NCBI GenBank assembly: GCA_036874045.1
Contig: CM072339.1
Location: 9,431,501-9,495,500, forward strand
Direction: 5' to 3'
DNA from: Cymodocea nodosa
Lineage: Eukaryota > Streptophyta > Magnoliopsida > Alismatales > Cymodoceaceae
DNA: 64,000 bases
The notes under the pieces are model-generated. The model was not told where the DNA came from, made no database searches, and saw nothing but the letters and a program-made list of their open reading frames with translations. This document shows, one piece after another, positions 46,644 to 57,771 of this stretch. The position numbers and the translations under genes are program-made. Numbering within the stretch: position 1 is the stretch's first letter; the number at the start of each line of letters is the position of its first letter.

Positions 46644-47222
46644 AAAGAATTATTTGAATTCCAACAACTACTGAAGTTTATTTCTCAAGAAAGAGGATAT
46701 GCAGTATATGAGAGTCTAGTGCCCTGCTTTTATGCAAATTTAAGAGAAGAAGAAGTACAATTAATTTGCAATGTGGAGGAAGCTGATGTGCAGATAACAC
46801 GTGAGCTTCTCCACAACATTTTTGGATTGAAGAATGAAGGAAAAGAAATTTTGGAAAGCACAACTGCCATTGAATAGACAGAGCAGGAAATCAAGGACAG
46901 TTTGGCTATCAATCATGGTGTGTCATTATTAAAGAGACTGAAGCATTTAAATGGTAAAGCACACATGATAACTAACATTTTGATTAAGAATGTCTATCAA
47001 CAACAAGGTCATGACATAGAACTGAGTCAATTTGTCAAATGGGCCACATATGCAGTTGTAAATAGAATTCAAATAAATTGGTCTACAGTTTTTATCTCCA
47101 AGCTAAGAACAGTGAAGAAGAAATTGTTTTATGGAGATTTGATTCCATTGCTAATGGTGGATTGTATTGATTTCATTAAATGGGCATCAAAAAGGATCAG
47201 ATCAAGAACCATTTCAGTGAAA
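46644..47222 (+). pseudogene. Extra ORF of Athila element G, part 2
   Basis: Continuation of 39812-41334 after element H. It holds the conserved C-terminal domain: LFEFQQLLKF, CFYANLRE (near 46724), IFGLKNEG (near 46819), HMITNILIKNVYQQQGHD, AVVNRIQINW (near 47053) and KKLFYGDLIPLLMVD (near 47116). One TAG at 46875. The protein similarity to the Sirevirus ORF at 10200-10700 is spread over the same blocks in the same order. Homology ends at SVKE (about 47222), whereas the minus-strand copy continues about 55 codons (55905-55735). The sequence here turns into Athila primer-site and LTR sequence on the other strand. Confidence 0.8.
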
Positions 47223-48319
47223 GAGTGTTTGTGTTTGGCTAGCACGACACTAGAAAACTTGTTTGGATCTCCAGCAACGCACCAGAAAAACTTGGATTTG
47301 TTAACTTCTTTTTTTCCTTAGTTAATGTATCTTTATGCCTATTCTTTTTTAGAAGAAAACAAACAACCTTTAATACAACTTAGATATTAATTCCAATTTG
47401 TATTTTAACTACAAGTGCATATTGTCTATTGTATTAGTATGCAAGTACAGGTCGATCCCACAGGGAATTGCTTAAGAATTGAGAACTGTTCCATTTTTAA
47501 CAATCAAATTTATATATTCAATAAACCCTCCATTGAATTATAGTTAACTCAACAGAGAAAGTTCGTTTAGTTATGGCTAACTCAACAGACTAATCTCGTG
47601 AACTTAAGTTAACTCCACGAGCCTACATTCCAATTTAATACGGCTATTTACAGAGGAATTCGACCAAGCACTGGGTGGTTCCACAGATTGTAAATAACAT
47701 CAATTAAGCTCTTTAATGTTAGTAAACACTGGATTTATCATTAGGCAATACTAAAATTCAGATAATTCAAACAATAACCATTAAAATCTTTAAGTCTTTT
47801 GAACGAACCAATTTCAGTAAACTGTAAAACTAAAACAAACATAAAACAATCACAACACTGACAAAGATAACATTAATCACGATACAAAACAAACAATACA
47901 ACACTCAAATACAAAATATAAACACAGATAATTTGTTTTTGGTATTTTTGTTTTGATATGAGCATGGAAATGGGTGAAAGGTGAAATATAAAGTAATTTC
48001 AGTATATAGTAAATACTTTCATCACTAAACATACAGGCATCAACCCAAAACCAAGGCTAGAAGCTTTACGATCTCCTAAAATATGAGTCGGCGCTTGGTG
48101 AAAATGGCTTCCCTTCCCACGATGCAATCACTCCTCACAGTGGTTGTCAAGCACTGTGTTTGGCTCGGAATCGACCCGACATCAGGAAAGTATCCCCACA
48201 GACCTCCGATGGTTGGTGATAAGGTGGTGATAATGTGGTGATAATGTCGTGGTAATGATGTGGTGGTGGTGATAATGGTTGGTGTGTGTTCGGTTACCCA
48301 GCACGACACCAAAAAAACT
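47223..48319 (-). repeat. Partial Athila LTR plus primer-site fragments, tandem duplicate
   Basis: On the minus strand, about 1030 bp of the 3' half of the Athila LTR (48290 to 47260) followed by a short leader with a decayed primer site (47259-47223). Bases 48291-48319 are the equivalent leader of the next LTR. The unit [LTR half plus leader] is therefore present twice in tandem, here and at 48291 to about 49425. The duplicates differ by many substitutions, including different ATAATGTGGTG repeats near 48220-48280, so the duplication is old. Confidence 0.75.
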
Positions 48320-50394
48320 TATTTAGATCTCCAGCAAAGCACCAGAAAAACTATGATTTGTTAACTTCTATTTTTACTTAGTTAATTTATCTTTATGCTT
48401 ATTCTTTTTCTTTTAGAAGTAAACAAACAACCTTTAATACAATTTAGATATTAATTCCAATTTGTACTTTAAGTACAAGTGCACAGTGTCTATTGTATTA
48501 GTATGCAAGTACAGGTCGATCCTACAGGGAATTACTTAAGAGTTTAGAACTATTTGTTTATTAACAATCAAATTTATATATTCAATAAGCTCTTCGTTGA
48601 ATTACAGTTAACTCAACGGATAAAGTTCGTTGAGTATGGCTAACTCAACGGACTAACCTTGTAGACTTAAGTTAACTCCACGAGCCTGTCTTTTCTTTTT
48701 AATACTGCTATTTACAAAGGAATTCGACCAACCATTGGGTAGTTCCATAGATTGTAAATAACATCAATTAAGCTCTTTAATGTTAGTTAGTAAACACTAG
48801 ATTTATCATTAAGTAATACTAACATTAAGATAATTCAAACAGTAACCATTAAAATCTTTAAGTCTTTTGAACGAACCAATTTCAGTAAACTATAAAACTA
48901 AAACTAACATAAAACAATCATAACACTGACAAAGATAACATTAATCACGATATAACATAAACAATACAACACTCAAATACAACATACAAGCATAGATAAA
49001 TTGTTTTTGGTATTTTTGTTTTAATATGAACATGGAAATGGGCGAAAGGTGAAATGTAAAGTAATCTCAATCGATAGTAAATACTTCCGTCACTACATAC
49101 GACGCGATTACACCACTGAAAATTAAACCACTTACAATTCTGTCTCCTCTCCCAATAGAATCGCAAGTCTAGAAATGCAAGATAATCTCCTCTTCAGCAT
49201 ACATGCATCAACCTGAAGTCAAGGCTAGAAGCTTTACGATCTCCTGAAATATGAGTCAGTGCTTAGTGAAAATAGCTTCCCTTCCCGCGACGCGATCACT
49301 CCTCACATAGGTTGTCAAGCACCGTGTTTGGCTCGGAATCGACCCGACATCAAGAAAGTATTCTCACAGACCTCCGATGGTTGGTGATTGTGGTGGTGAT
49401 GGTGGTGGTAATGATGGCTGGTGTGGTACTTTGGAGAATTGCCGATACTGCCTGTAGAAAGCTCGGTGCTCCTCCTCTATACACACTGGCCGTCCATCGA
49501 TCACACACTTTCTTCTTTTTCTTCTTTTCTTTTATATCTATTTAGTAGTAACTGCTTGTGCTTGAATGGTCGGTTGGATTTCCTTCAGTCATATCAACGA
49601 CGATGATTTCTTCTCCCTGGCGATACGTACAATCGTGGTTTTTCTTCCAACTATTCTGTTTCTACAATCACTACAGTGGCATATTAGAAAATAAATAGTT
49701 CGTGGAGTTACAAATAACTCAACGAACTTACCTCGTTGATTTAAATATAAAACACGTGCATAAATTTAACTATTCGATGCTTAGGTGCATTTTGGATACT
49801 TACAAACTTAACTATCCGATACCCAGATGCATTTCGAATACTTACAGATAACTCACCAAAAATCCACTTAAGTCACTTTATTAGAATATAACACGTGTCA
49901 GCAGCAATTTAATAATAAAATACACATTTCAGAGAGTTACAGGTCTAACTATCCGATGCTCAGCTTCATTTTGGATAGTTACAGCTAACTCACCGAAAAT
50001 TCACTTAAGTCAAGCATTATGGTTTCGACATGTGTACTTCAGGAAATAATAAACTATTCTTTTAAAACATAACAGTTTGACAGTTTAAACATAACTATCC
50101 GATACATGTTTGGTTTACTAAACATAACTGTCTGAAATATGTTTAGTATGTTAAACATAACTGTCCGAAATATTAGAAAATTCAGATACTTAAGAATTTC
50201 ACAGCCTACAACTTACCGACAGTTCAAAAATGTACTAAATTGACATTAATTCTCCAAAATTAAGCAGATTCTTTAATTAAAGCATATAACAGTGCAATTA
50301 TAACATAATGGCTTAATTCTCATATGATAAGCTAAATATTATGCAATTAACCATCATTTAATTGTTAATAATATGCACTTTTTCATTCCAAACA
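48320..50394 (-). repeat. Full Athila LTR, minus strand
   Basis: 2075 bp. On the minus strand it starts TGTTTGGAATG at 50394 and ends TCTAAATA at 48320 (a mutated TCCAAACA). It is homologous to 34346-36352. A polypurine tract adjoins it at 50395-50406, so it is the 3' LTR of block I; a primer-site-like leader follows at its other end. Contains CACGTG near 49751 and 49891 and TCCGATGC..TAACTATCCGA-type hairpin motifs (49760-50170). Confidence 0.85.
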
Positions 50395-50406
50395 CTTCCC
50401 CTATAC
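50395..50406 (-). other. Polypurine tract of block I
   Basis: On the minus strand GTATAGGGGAAG directly before TGTTTGGAATG. It would prime plus-strand synthesis for the Athila element. Confidence 0.7.
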
Positions 50407-52325
50407 ATAAATTTTGCTAGTCCCTTAGCAAACTAAGATCTAATTAATTGGTCTTTCTAAAAGTGCTAGAATTAATTCCTCTTCTTTTTTTTCTTTTTTT
50501 TTCTTCTGTTCAACATAAGAATATATATTCTGTATGTTTTAGTAATCAACCTGCAAATATACTTAATATATATATAAATTACATACAAAGTATATCATCA
50601 TCACATAGGTGTTAATTATATTATTGTTTTTCTTCTTTTCATCAACTGTCATTTTGAATTTTCCAATAAGATTTCTAGAAGAAATTTCAACAACATACGA
50701 ATCAAAGTACAATCCAATTCAATATGATTAAGACAAGTAGAATAAAGAATTGTATCTCCATTAAAACAACTTCAAAAGTCAATTCTTAGATTCATATTTC
50801 AGCAATTCTAAATAACAGAAAATATACTCGATTCATAAGATATCTGTATTTCACAAAACACTTGTATCTTTTTAGAACAGTATATGTATTTTTGTATTTT
50901 AAAAGTTAATTTTACAAGCTTGAATCATACAAGAGCTTTCTAATGTACCAATGTAACGAGCTTTCAGTCAATAATCCCAGATCTGATCAGGATCTTAGGT
51001 TGCCAGATTTCAAGAGTCCTTTTTCAGGTCAACAATCCTTACATACCTATCTGCTCAAGTACAAAAGGCTCGTGATCAAACAAGTCAATAAACTCTCAAA
51101 ACGTTTTTTTTTTTTTTTCAATCAAAATACACACAAAACAAAGCATTAATCACATACTGTATATGTACATATTTCATTAATACAGATGTAGTAAAACACC
51201 AATCTCATATAGTCCTGCTTCTATCATTTACTGAAAATATGAATCCATAACAATGAGCTCATACTTTTTCTGTAGTTTAATAAGATCTACACATAAATCA
51301 TTCTACAAGTTCAATCAGTCAAATTAAATGTATCTTTAATCATATGTGTTTCATTTAATCTAGAATTCACATCTCATCTCCTTCATGACTTTAGATAATT
51401 TACTGATTTTTCATTAAGCATTCTGATTTCATTTTAAAATCGTGAAACTATTAAGCTCATGAAATTCAGAAAAAAACATAAGATACAAATAGTAAATTCT
51501 ATAGCATCATATATAGCCTTCTAAATATAACATTCAAGCAGTTACAAATTATAAATTTTACAGTCTCAATTATCAAATAGTTACAGCAAGTTCATAAAAA
51601 TTTTCAATTTCCACAAAACTTTGTAGTACCATTTTAATTCCATTAATTAACAAACTTACATGGGTGTTACTTTAATTACCTCCCCCCCATACCTACATTT
51701 TGCATTGTTCTCAATGTAAAAGATTTGACAATAAATACAGTAATTGTAGCAAGCATAAATACAGTTTTGTTGATTTAAAATTTAGGATAAGTAATCAGTT
51801 ACATACCTTGTTTCGTTTGTATCTCCTTCTGCATATTCCGATTTTTTTTTTCTTGATTCTGAAAAACTTTTCATTCACAGATAAAAGCAAAAAATATATA
51901 ACAAAATAACATTTAACAGATATTGATAATTCAGTGTCTTGTGTGGAACCTAGGCACCTATGCCTTTGGTGACTCACAAGCAAGCCAGTTGGTTTCCCAG
52001 AACAGATACCAACAAACTGGATTGATATATTTTTTTTTTTTTCTTTATAAAATAAAAATGAAAACTATATTTTTTTAAAAGTAAATGCAGAAAACACACA
52101 ACATTAAACATACAAAATCACAGCTTAAGAACATGATTGAAAAGTAGGAACAAATGAAATAAATGTATCAATCCAAGCAAACTTTTTAGGCATAGTTCTT
52201 GTTGCTATTAATTTTGTTTTAATGCAATTCTTGTTCCTTCTTAATTTGTAAACATGTAATATATTATAAATTCCAAATACAAGTGTATTACCATTAATGA
52301 TATGAAATGCAAAAAGTGATCCTTT
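50407..52325 (-). other. 3' noncoding part of block I, with a segment shared with the Sirevirus spacer
   Basis: No gene. Between about 50545 and 51400 the minus strand follows the Sirevirus spacer of copy A (7350-8260) in the same order; about 170 bp at 50920-51100 are close to 90% alike by eye. A purine-rich block GTATGGGGGGGAGGT is near 51688-51674, next to ACATTGAGAACAATGC. From 51720 to 52325 I see only AT-rich sequence with T runs (51841, 52030). Confidence 0.7.
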
Positions 52326-53261
52326 TTAGTTCCAGGGTAATGTAGCAGTTTCTATTTCTACATCTATTTTAATATATTCCTCTTCCCATTTCCATTCAGT
52401 AATGTCTTCCATAATCCATATTTGAAATTTCATCAATTCATCCCACCATCTTATCAGACATAAAGTAGGATCATCATATTCATTATACCACATTCCTATT
52501 TGAATTTTATTAAATTTTGCAGATGGTGGTTTAGCTATATCACTCGGTATAGGTAATATTTCTATAAAATCATCATAACTGTTTATGTTCACTATGTATA
52601 AATCAGATCCAAATGCTAATGATATATCTGTGACAAGATATACATATCCATCAAGTATGACATGTGTTTGGTTAATTAATGATTTTTGTCCTAGATATAT
52701 CATAATATTTTCATTCCAAGATCTATTCAGAAAATTATACACACTTAAGTGTAAATCTTCACCCCAATTTCCTGTAGGTCTCCAATAATATAATTTTTCA
52801 GGAATTGTAGAATTTTTATCATAAAATATTAAAGCTGATCCACAATTTATAGTTGGTACTCCATATCTATTAGGTCTTCCTATATACCATTCTTCTCTTG
52901 TTATAGGATTTCTTATCAAAATATCAGGTAATAAACTTGCATACCTTGGTCTCGTCCTATATATGATTAATCCTTCATCTATCCCCATAATATGATCTAT
53001 TCCTTCTAATGTATTAGGTGGAATTCTAATAGTTTCTTCCATATTCAGATATTCATGGGTAATTGAACTACGATTAAATGACATTCATATGAATCCATCT
53101 CTAATCTTAGTCATTTTTGCAGCTTGTAGTCACTAAAAATATTTTTCTTCAATACAGTCTTTAATTTCCTTTGATACACAACACAACTTGCACAGATCTT
53201 TAGTTGACAAGTTACTCAGTACTTCCCTTAGTGCATCCAATGGTAATTGCATCAATTCCAT
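52326..53261 (-). pseudogene. F-box gene, interrupted
   Basis: F-box proteins link targets to SCF ubiquitin ligases through SKP1. ATG at 53261 opens a 42-codon frame with a clear F-box: MELMQLPLDALREVLSNLS, then DLCKLCCVSKEI. TAG at 53133-53135 ends it. After about 50 bases with more stops a second frame (53084-52326, 252 codons) reads like an F-box-associated/kelch-type region: LIRNPITREEWYIGRP near 52924, repeated Trp and Asp-Gly-Tyr patterns, and a Trp-rich acidic C-terminus ending ATLPWN. No intron signs are evident. It lies between Athila gag and the Athila 3' end on the same strand, so it may be a captured host gene. The second-half family is my reading from pattern, without a search. 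Confidence 0.72.
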
Positions 53262-53450
53262 TTGTCGATTTTGTATAACACAAATAAAAATTTAGCAGAG
53301 ACAAAAATTAACATAACTACTGTACACCCTCGTGGAGTTAAGGCATAACTCAACAGACTAAGTTCGTTGAGTTAAGGACTAACTCTACGATACTATTAAC
53401 TATAAATAAAAACATATATATATACAGATAGTTGCTTCAGATATGCTCCT

Positions 53451-54635
53451 TCATTCAACTACCCTCCCAGAAGAGATATCAATTTCATTAACCGTTCTAT
53501 TGACAGGATTAGGTATTGCTTGTATTAGCAATCCTCTAGTAGGTCTAACTTCCATTGGTTCATTCTGTCTAAGTGGTATATTTCTATTTTGATTTTGAAT
53601 TGCAGTATTTCCAAATACAAAATCTAGACGATTGTTTAATTGTTGGATTATCTTTTCTAATTTCTTTATTCTAGATCCTTGTTCCAGTAATGCTTCATAA
53701 CTTATATTCTTCTCATTTAAATTTTCTCCTCCCTGGAAATTTTTGTTTCTCCAAGATAAATTCGGGTTATTTCTCCAATTAGGATTATAAGAATTTCCCA
53801 AGTTATCTCTCTGGTTTCTAGCATAAATAATATCTAAATCATTTATGTTTGCATTCTTTTCTGCTAGCTTTTGATTTAATGATGACTCTTCTATTTTCTT
53901 TGTTAATTCATTTAATTTCACCTCAAGCATAGTACTTGAATCTATTTCATGCATTCCTCTTGGCAATATTCTTTTATCTACAATAGCTTCAACCGAGTTT
54001 TCCCACTGTGCAGTTCTTTTTGCAAAGTTTTCTAAATATGCCCATGCTTCTTCACTACATAGTTTTAAAAATCCATTTTGACAAGTAGATTCTAATAAAG
54101 ATTTTGTTGAAACATCTATGCCTTCATAAATTATACCTATTAGTTGTGCCTTACTCATTGCATGATGTGGACATTGAGTCAATAAATCTTTAAATCTTTC
54201 AAAATATTTCTAGAATGATTCACCCTATTTTTGGCTACACATTAATATTTACTTCTTTTTAATCATTTGATGTATTGGATAATATTTTTCCAGAAAAACA
54301 GAGCAAAATTCAGTCCATGCAGAAATTGAATCAGGCGACAGAGTATATAACCATCTCTTAGGTATGTCTTTTAAAGCAAAAGGGATATATCTAAGTTTAA
54401 TAGCATCTATACTCATGTTCGGCATTTTCATCATTTGACAAACTTCATTAAATTCTCTAAGGAAATAATAGGCATCCTCTCTTTCTAATCCATGAAAATG
54501 TGGCAATTGACTAATATAATTAGATTTCAGTTCAAACCTATCTCCCTCAAAGTTTGGCAATCGAATACATGAAGGTTCATCAACTAATTCAGGATACAGA
54601 ATCTCTCCTAATGGTTTTTCTACTGGAGCAGCCAT
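53451..54635 (-). pseudogene. Athila gag (block I)
   Basis: ATG at 54635 (MAAPVEKPLGEIL). The retrotransposon gag (capsid) domain is present: YFLREFNEVC near 54466, IPFALKDIPKRWLYTL near 54390, FCSVFLEKYYP near 54310. Stops at 54249-54251 and two more to about 54210 interrupt it. The same frame resumes with FERFKDLL and CPHHAMSKAQLIGIIYEGID near 54175, then Asn-rich NPNWRNNPNLSWRN near 53790 and a coiled coil, ending TAG-side near 53451. No zinc knuckle, protease or pol follows; the F-box gene does. G has the complementary part (gag end onward). Confidence 0.85.
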
Positions 54636-55734
54636 CTCTACATTCTCTTTTAAAGAAAGGTTAGCTACACCTCAAAGAATTTCGTTAAAGTTCAGTTCAA
54701 AAATTTTTTCAATACTCCTCTGCAATGAAAATTTCTGGGTAGGTGTTCTTACTAATCGATTAGTTCTTAGAGAATGAGCCCATGTGCTCATAAATAAATA
54801 GCAGAAGATTAATTTCATACCAGTCCGAAGCTTTCCATTCAATAAACATTTGTTCTCGGATGAAGTTGAATCAGCTGCTTCTCCTTCTAGTTCATCCAAT
54901 GTATTCTCCTTTCTTTTAAGAGTGCTGGTAACTCGTAAATAACATTCTGTTTATATATATAATGCACATCCATAAAGTGAATAAATCTCGTTGCAAGAAT
55001 GTGTCTTGCAACGTGCATCGTGGTTCCTATTTTTATGGGTACGTGTACCACTACTAATTTCAAATTTTGGTAACTGCTAAACTGACAAAGTTTCATTCGT
55101 GGTTAAAAGAATAATCGTTGTACTTAATCCACGAACTAACCTCGTTGAGTTACAGATAACTCAACGGAACACAATCGGTTACTGTTGCTAACTACACGGA
55201 CTAACTTCATTGAGTTATAAATAACTCAACGGAGTGACCTTATATTATATTACTGACCTCGTGGAGTTAAGTTTAACTCAACGAACTTACTTCATTGAGT
55301 TAACACTTAGCAACTTCTAAGTTTACTCTCATAAGTACCTCTCTGTTTTTTTTTTCTTTTTCTTTTTCATTCTGCTAACTGAAATAAAGTTAAATCTATG
55401 TCATTAATGCATCATTCTAATCAAAATTTGTTTAAATCTTAACATTATATAAAGATTTAACTTGCAGGTCATTTTATGTTATGTAGAATTTACATTTTAC
55501 CTTGCAACATGCAGAAATTTTTAAGCATTTATCCTATCATTTAGTAAATTGTAAATCTATTAAACATTCATTCATAAAGTTTCACAAATTATATAATATT
55601 CAATAAATTCCATTTATTTCACATTCAAAACACGTATGAAAAATATCTCTGAAAAAATTTATATTCATTAATATGAATCAATTTACATTACAAGTATATC
55701 ATACAATTCTATACAAGTAGATGAACAATACAAT
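54636..55734 (-). other. Region upstream of Athila gag (block I)
   Basis: 54899-54672 is an open minus-strand stretch directly before gag (DELEGEAADSTSSE near its start) that may be gag leader; I cannot assign it. 55100-55320 holds several hairpin pairs of the TAACTCAACGGA / TTCGTTGAGTTA kind. 55330-55734 is AT-rich without a gene. A hidden element boundary probably lies here, because the extra ORF ends at 55735 and gag starts at 54635. Confidence 0.55.
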
Positions 55735-57771
55735 TTAGTCTCTATTCCTAAGTTCATCTACTTCCTTCTAGAGTTTTTCTAATTGAAGTTCTAATTGTTT
55801 AATTCTCTCTACAGATCCTGTTATTCCTCTAGATGGTACAACTATCTTTGTAGCTACAAAATTTCTGTATTCTTTCACTGAAATGGTTCTTGATCTGATC
55901 CTTTTTTATTCTCATTTCGTGAAATCAATACAATCCACCATCAGCAGTGGAATCAAATCTCCATAAAACAATTTCTTCTTTACTATTTTCAGCTTGGAGA
56001 TAAAAACTGCAGACCAATTTATTTGAATTCTATTTACAACTGCAAACGTGGCCCATTTGACAAATTGACTTAATTCTATGTCATGGCCTTGTCATTGATA
56101 GACATTCTTAATTAAAATGTTAGCTACTATGTGTGCTTTACCATTTAAATGCTTCAATCTATTTAATAAAGGCACACCAGGATTGATAGCCAAACTGTCC
56201 TTGATTTCCTATTCAGTCCATTCAACGGTAGTTGTACTTTCCAAAATTTCCTGTCCTTCATTCTTCATTCCAAAAATGTTGTGGAGAAGCTCTGGTGTTA
56301 TATGTACATCAGCTTCCTCCACGTTGGAAATTAATCCTCCTTCTCCTTCTCTTAAATTTGCATAGAAACAATACACTAAATTCTCATAAATTGCATGCCC
56401 TCTTTCTTGAGAAATAAACTTTAGTAGACCTTGGAATTCAAATAAATCTTTGATTTCTTGCATTCCATCCCAATTTACTGGTCCACTGTAAATAATATCG
56501 CAACCCCTAATTTCTTAATACTTGATATAAGCTTCCTGACTCCAAAAATGTACTTCATTCAGAACTGTTGTTTTAGTCGGGTCAGGAATGTGACTTTGTT
56601 GTTTCAAAGGGGTTTGTTCTTGGTTTTCCTCTACTATAGGCTACACTTGAACATTCTCTATAGATTCCTGAATTTTTGTTTTTGTTTCTTTTGTCTATGG
56701 TGGTGACCTGGTAGAACTCTCCACTCTGTCTTGAATTCTTTCTATAAATTACTGAAGAGTTTCTTGCTCTTCAGTGGAATTTGTAAAGTTATTTTTGTCC
56801 AAATGGTTTCGTTCAGCCTCTTCATTTTCTGCTCTTTCTTCTTCCTCCTGACTACCAATCTATTTTATCACTGTTCTTTCTCATTCTGTAACAAATTGGG
56901 ATGGAGTTACGGGCAATTCAGTTTCTGCCCTAATTTCTGTTCTTTCTTCTTGTACAGGCTGTAAATTAATTTCTGCCTATTTTTCTTCTTGTCTTTGCTC
57001 CTACTGCTGCAGCTCCTGCTCCTCAAAATCGGATAGCAGGTTTATAAATATTGGCTCCACAGGCCCTGTTGACATTAGTATCTTAGATTTAATCTCTTTT
57101 CGATAGTCAGGCACTATCTCTTTTCCTTTTCTTTTTCTAATTAATTGTGCTTGTTCTTCCTCTTCTTCTTCTGAGATTAAATCTACAAAGTAGGCTCTGT
57201 AGGCCTTCGAGCCACAGGTATTGGCTCTTCCTGTTTAATTCTCTCTATAATTACTGGTCTCGAAGGACCAGCCTCAACTTCTCTTGCATCACTTGATTTA
57301 GCTGCTGCCTGATGTTGTTCAACCTTTATTTTGTACTGGCCCTCAACTTTTCTTCGGCCCTTCTTCTCTTAATGGCATCATATAAAATATGTGCCTTAGT
57401 TGTAGCTATTTCTTGAGTATCACCTTGGTCTCTTGCTGTTTTGACCAAGCTAGTATATTCTTTCTCTTCTTCATCAATTCTCGGCCAAGCAAATGCTACT
57501 CGTGGCAATGCCTCTGTTGGCTGAACTGGAGGTCCTGACTGCTGTTCCTCAGGAATAGGTCTTTCAGTAGTCGGCTCCTCTTGTCCTTTACTTACCTCTT
57601 CTTCATTTTCTTTCCTTTCTTGCTCCTAGATCGCCCATTTAGCTCGTCTACAAATTCGTCTTTTGAACCAGAGTCGAGACTTATGTTGGATTAATTCTAG
57701 GGCAACTTCGTTGTTTGGCTTTATTTTTCTTTACTTGCTTACAGCAATTTCCGTAGCAACCTTTATTCTTG
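55735..57771 (-). pseudogene. Extra ORF of an Athila-like element, minus strand (block I)
   Basis: Homologue of 39812-41334 plus 46644-47222. It starts inside the ORF at ATKIRVAT-like wording, cut by the copy E LTR at 57772. A basic/coiled N-part is followed by an acidic, Gln/Glu-rich middle with many stops (57600-56560). The conserved C-terminal domain is at 56463-55900: LFEFQGLLKF, CFYANLREG, IFGMKNEG, AVVNRIQINW and KKLFYGDLIPLL. It then continues to a coiled C-terminal tail (ERIKQLELQLE near 55800) and TAA at 55735-55737. This tail shows how much of the G copy was lost at 47222. Confidence 0.75.

Larger units (their letters stand above)
34346..47222 (+). mobile_element. Athila-like Ty3/gypsy element G (with element H inserted)
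   Basis: 5' LTR 34346-36352, Asp-tRNA-like primer site, end of gag, protease, integrase, spacer and an extra ORF. Reverse transcriptase and RNase H are missing, as is most of gag. The extra ORF is split by Tork element H (41335-46643) and ends abruptly at 47222, where minus-strand Athila primer-site and LTR sequence begins. No 3' LTR in plus orientation is present, so the right part was lost or rearranged. Confidence 0.85.
50395..57771 (-). mobile_element. Athila-like interior, minus strand (block I)
   Basis: On the minus strand in order: extra ORF (57771-55735), spacer, gag (54635-53451), F-box gene (53261-52326), long 3' noncoding part and polypurine tract next to the LTR at 50394. The order is not that of one intact Athila element, because the extra ORF should come last and pol is absent. 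I infer at least two joined pieces. The conserved Athila wording CTAAGGGACTAGCAAAATTT near 50431-50412 and GTATGGGGGGGAGGTAATT near 51688 support the assignment of the 3' part. The right end is cut by Sirevirus copy E. Confidence 0.75.

Noticed and set aside
49312-49545. Hydrophobic Val-rich frame that could look like a membrane protein
   Set aside because: It is the antisense of a GTGGTGATGGTGG-type repeat inside the minus-strand Athila LTR; the duplicate at 48208-48280 has different repeats and breaks the frame.
56731-56964. Phe/Leu-rich plus-strand frame resembling membrane segments
   Set aside because: It is the antisense of the Glu/Lys-rich middle of the extra ORF on the minus strand.
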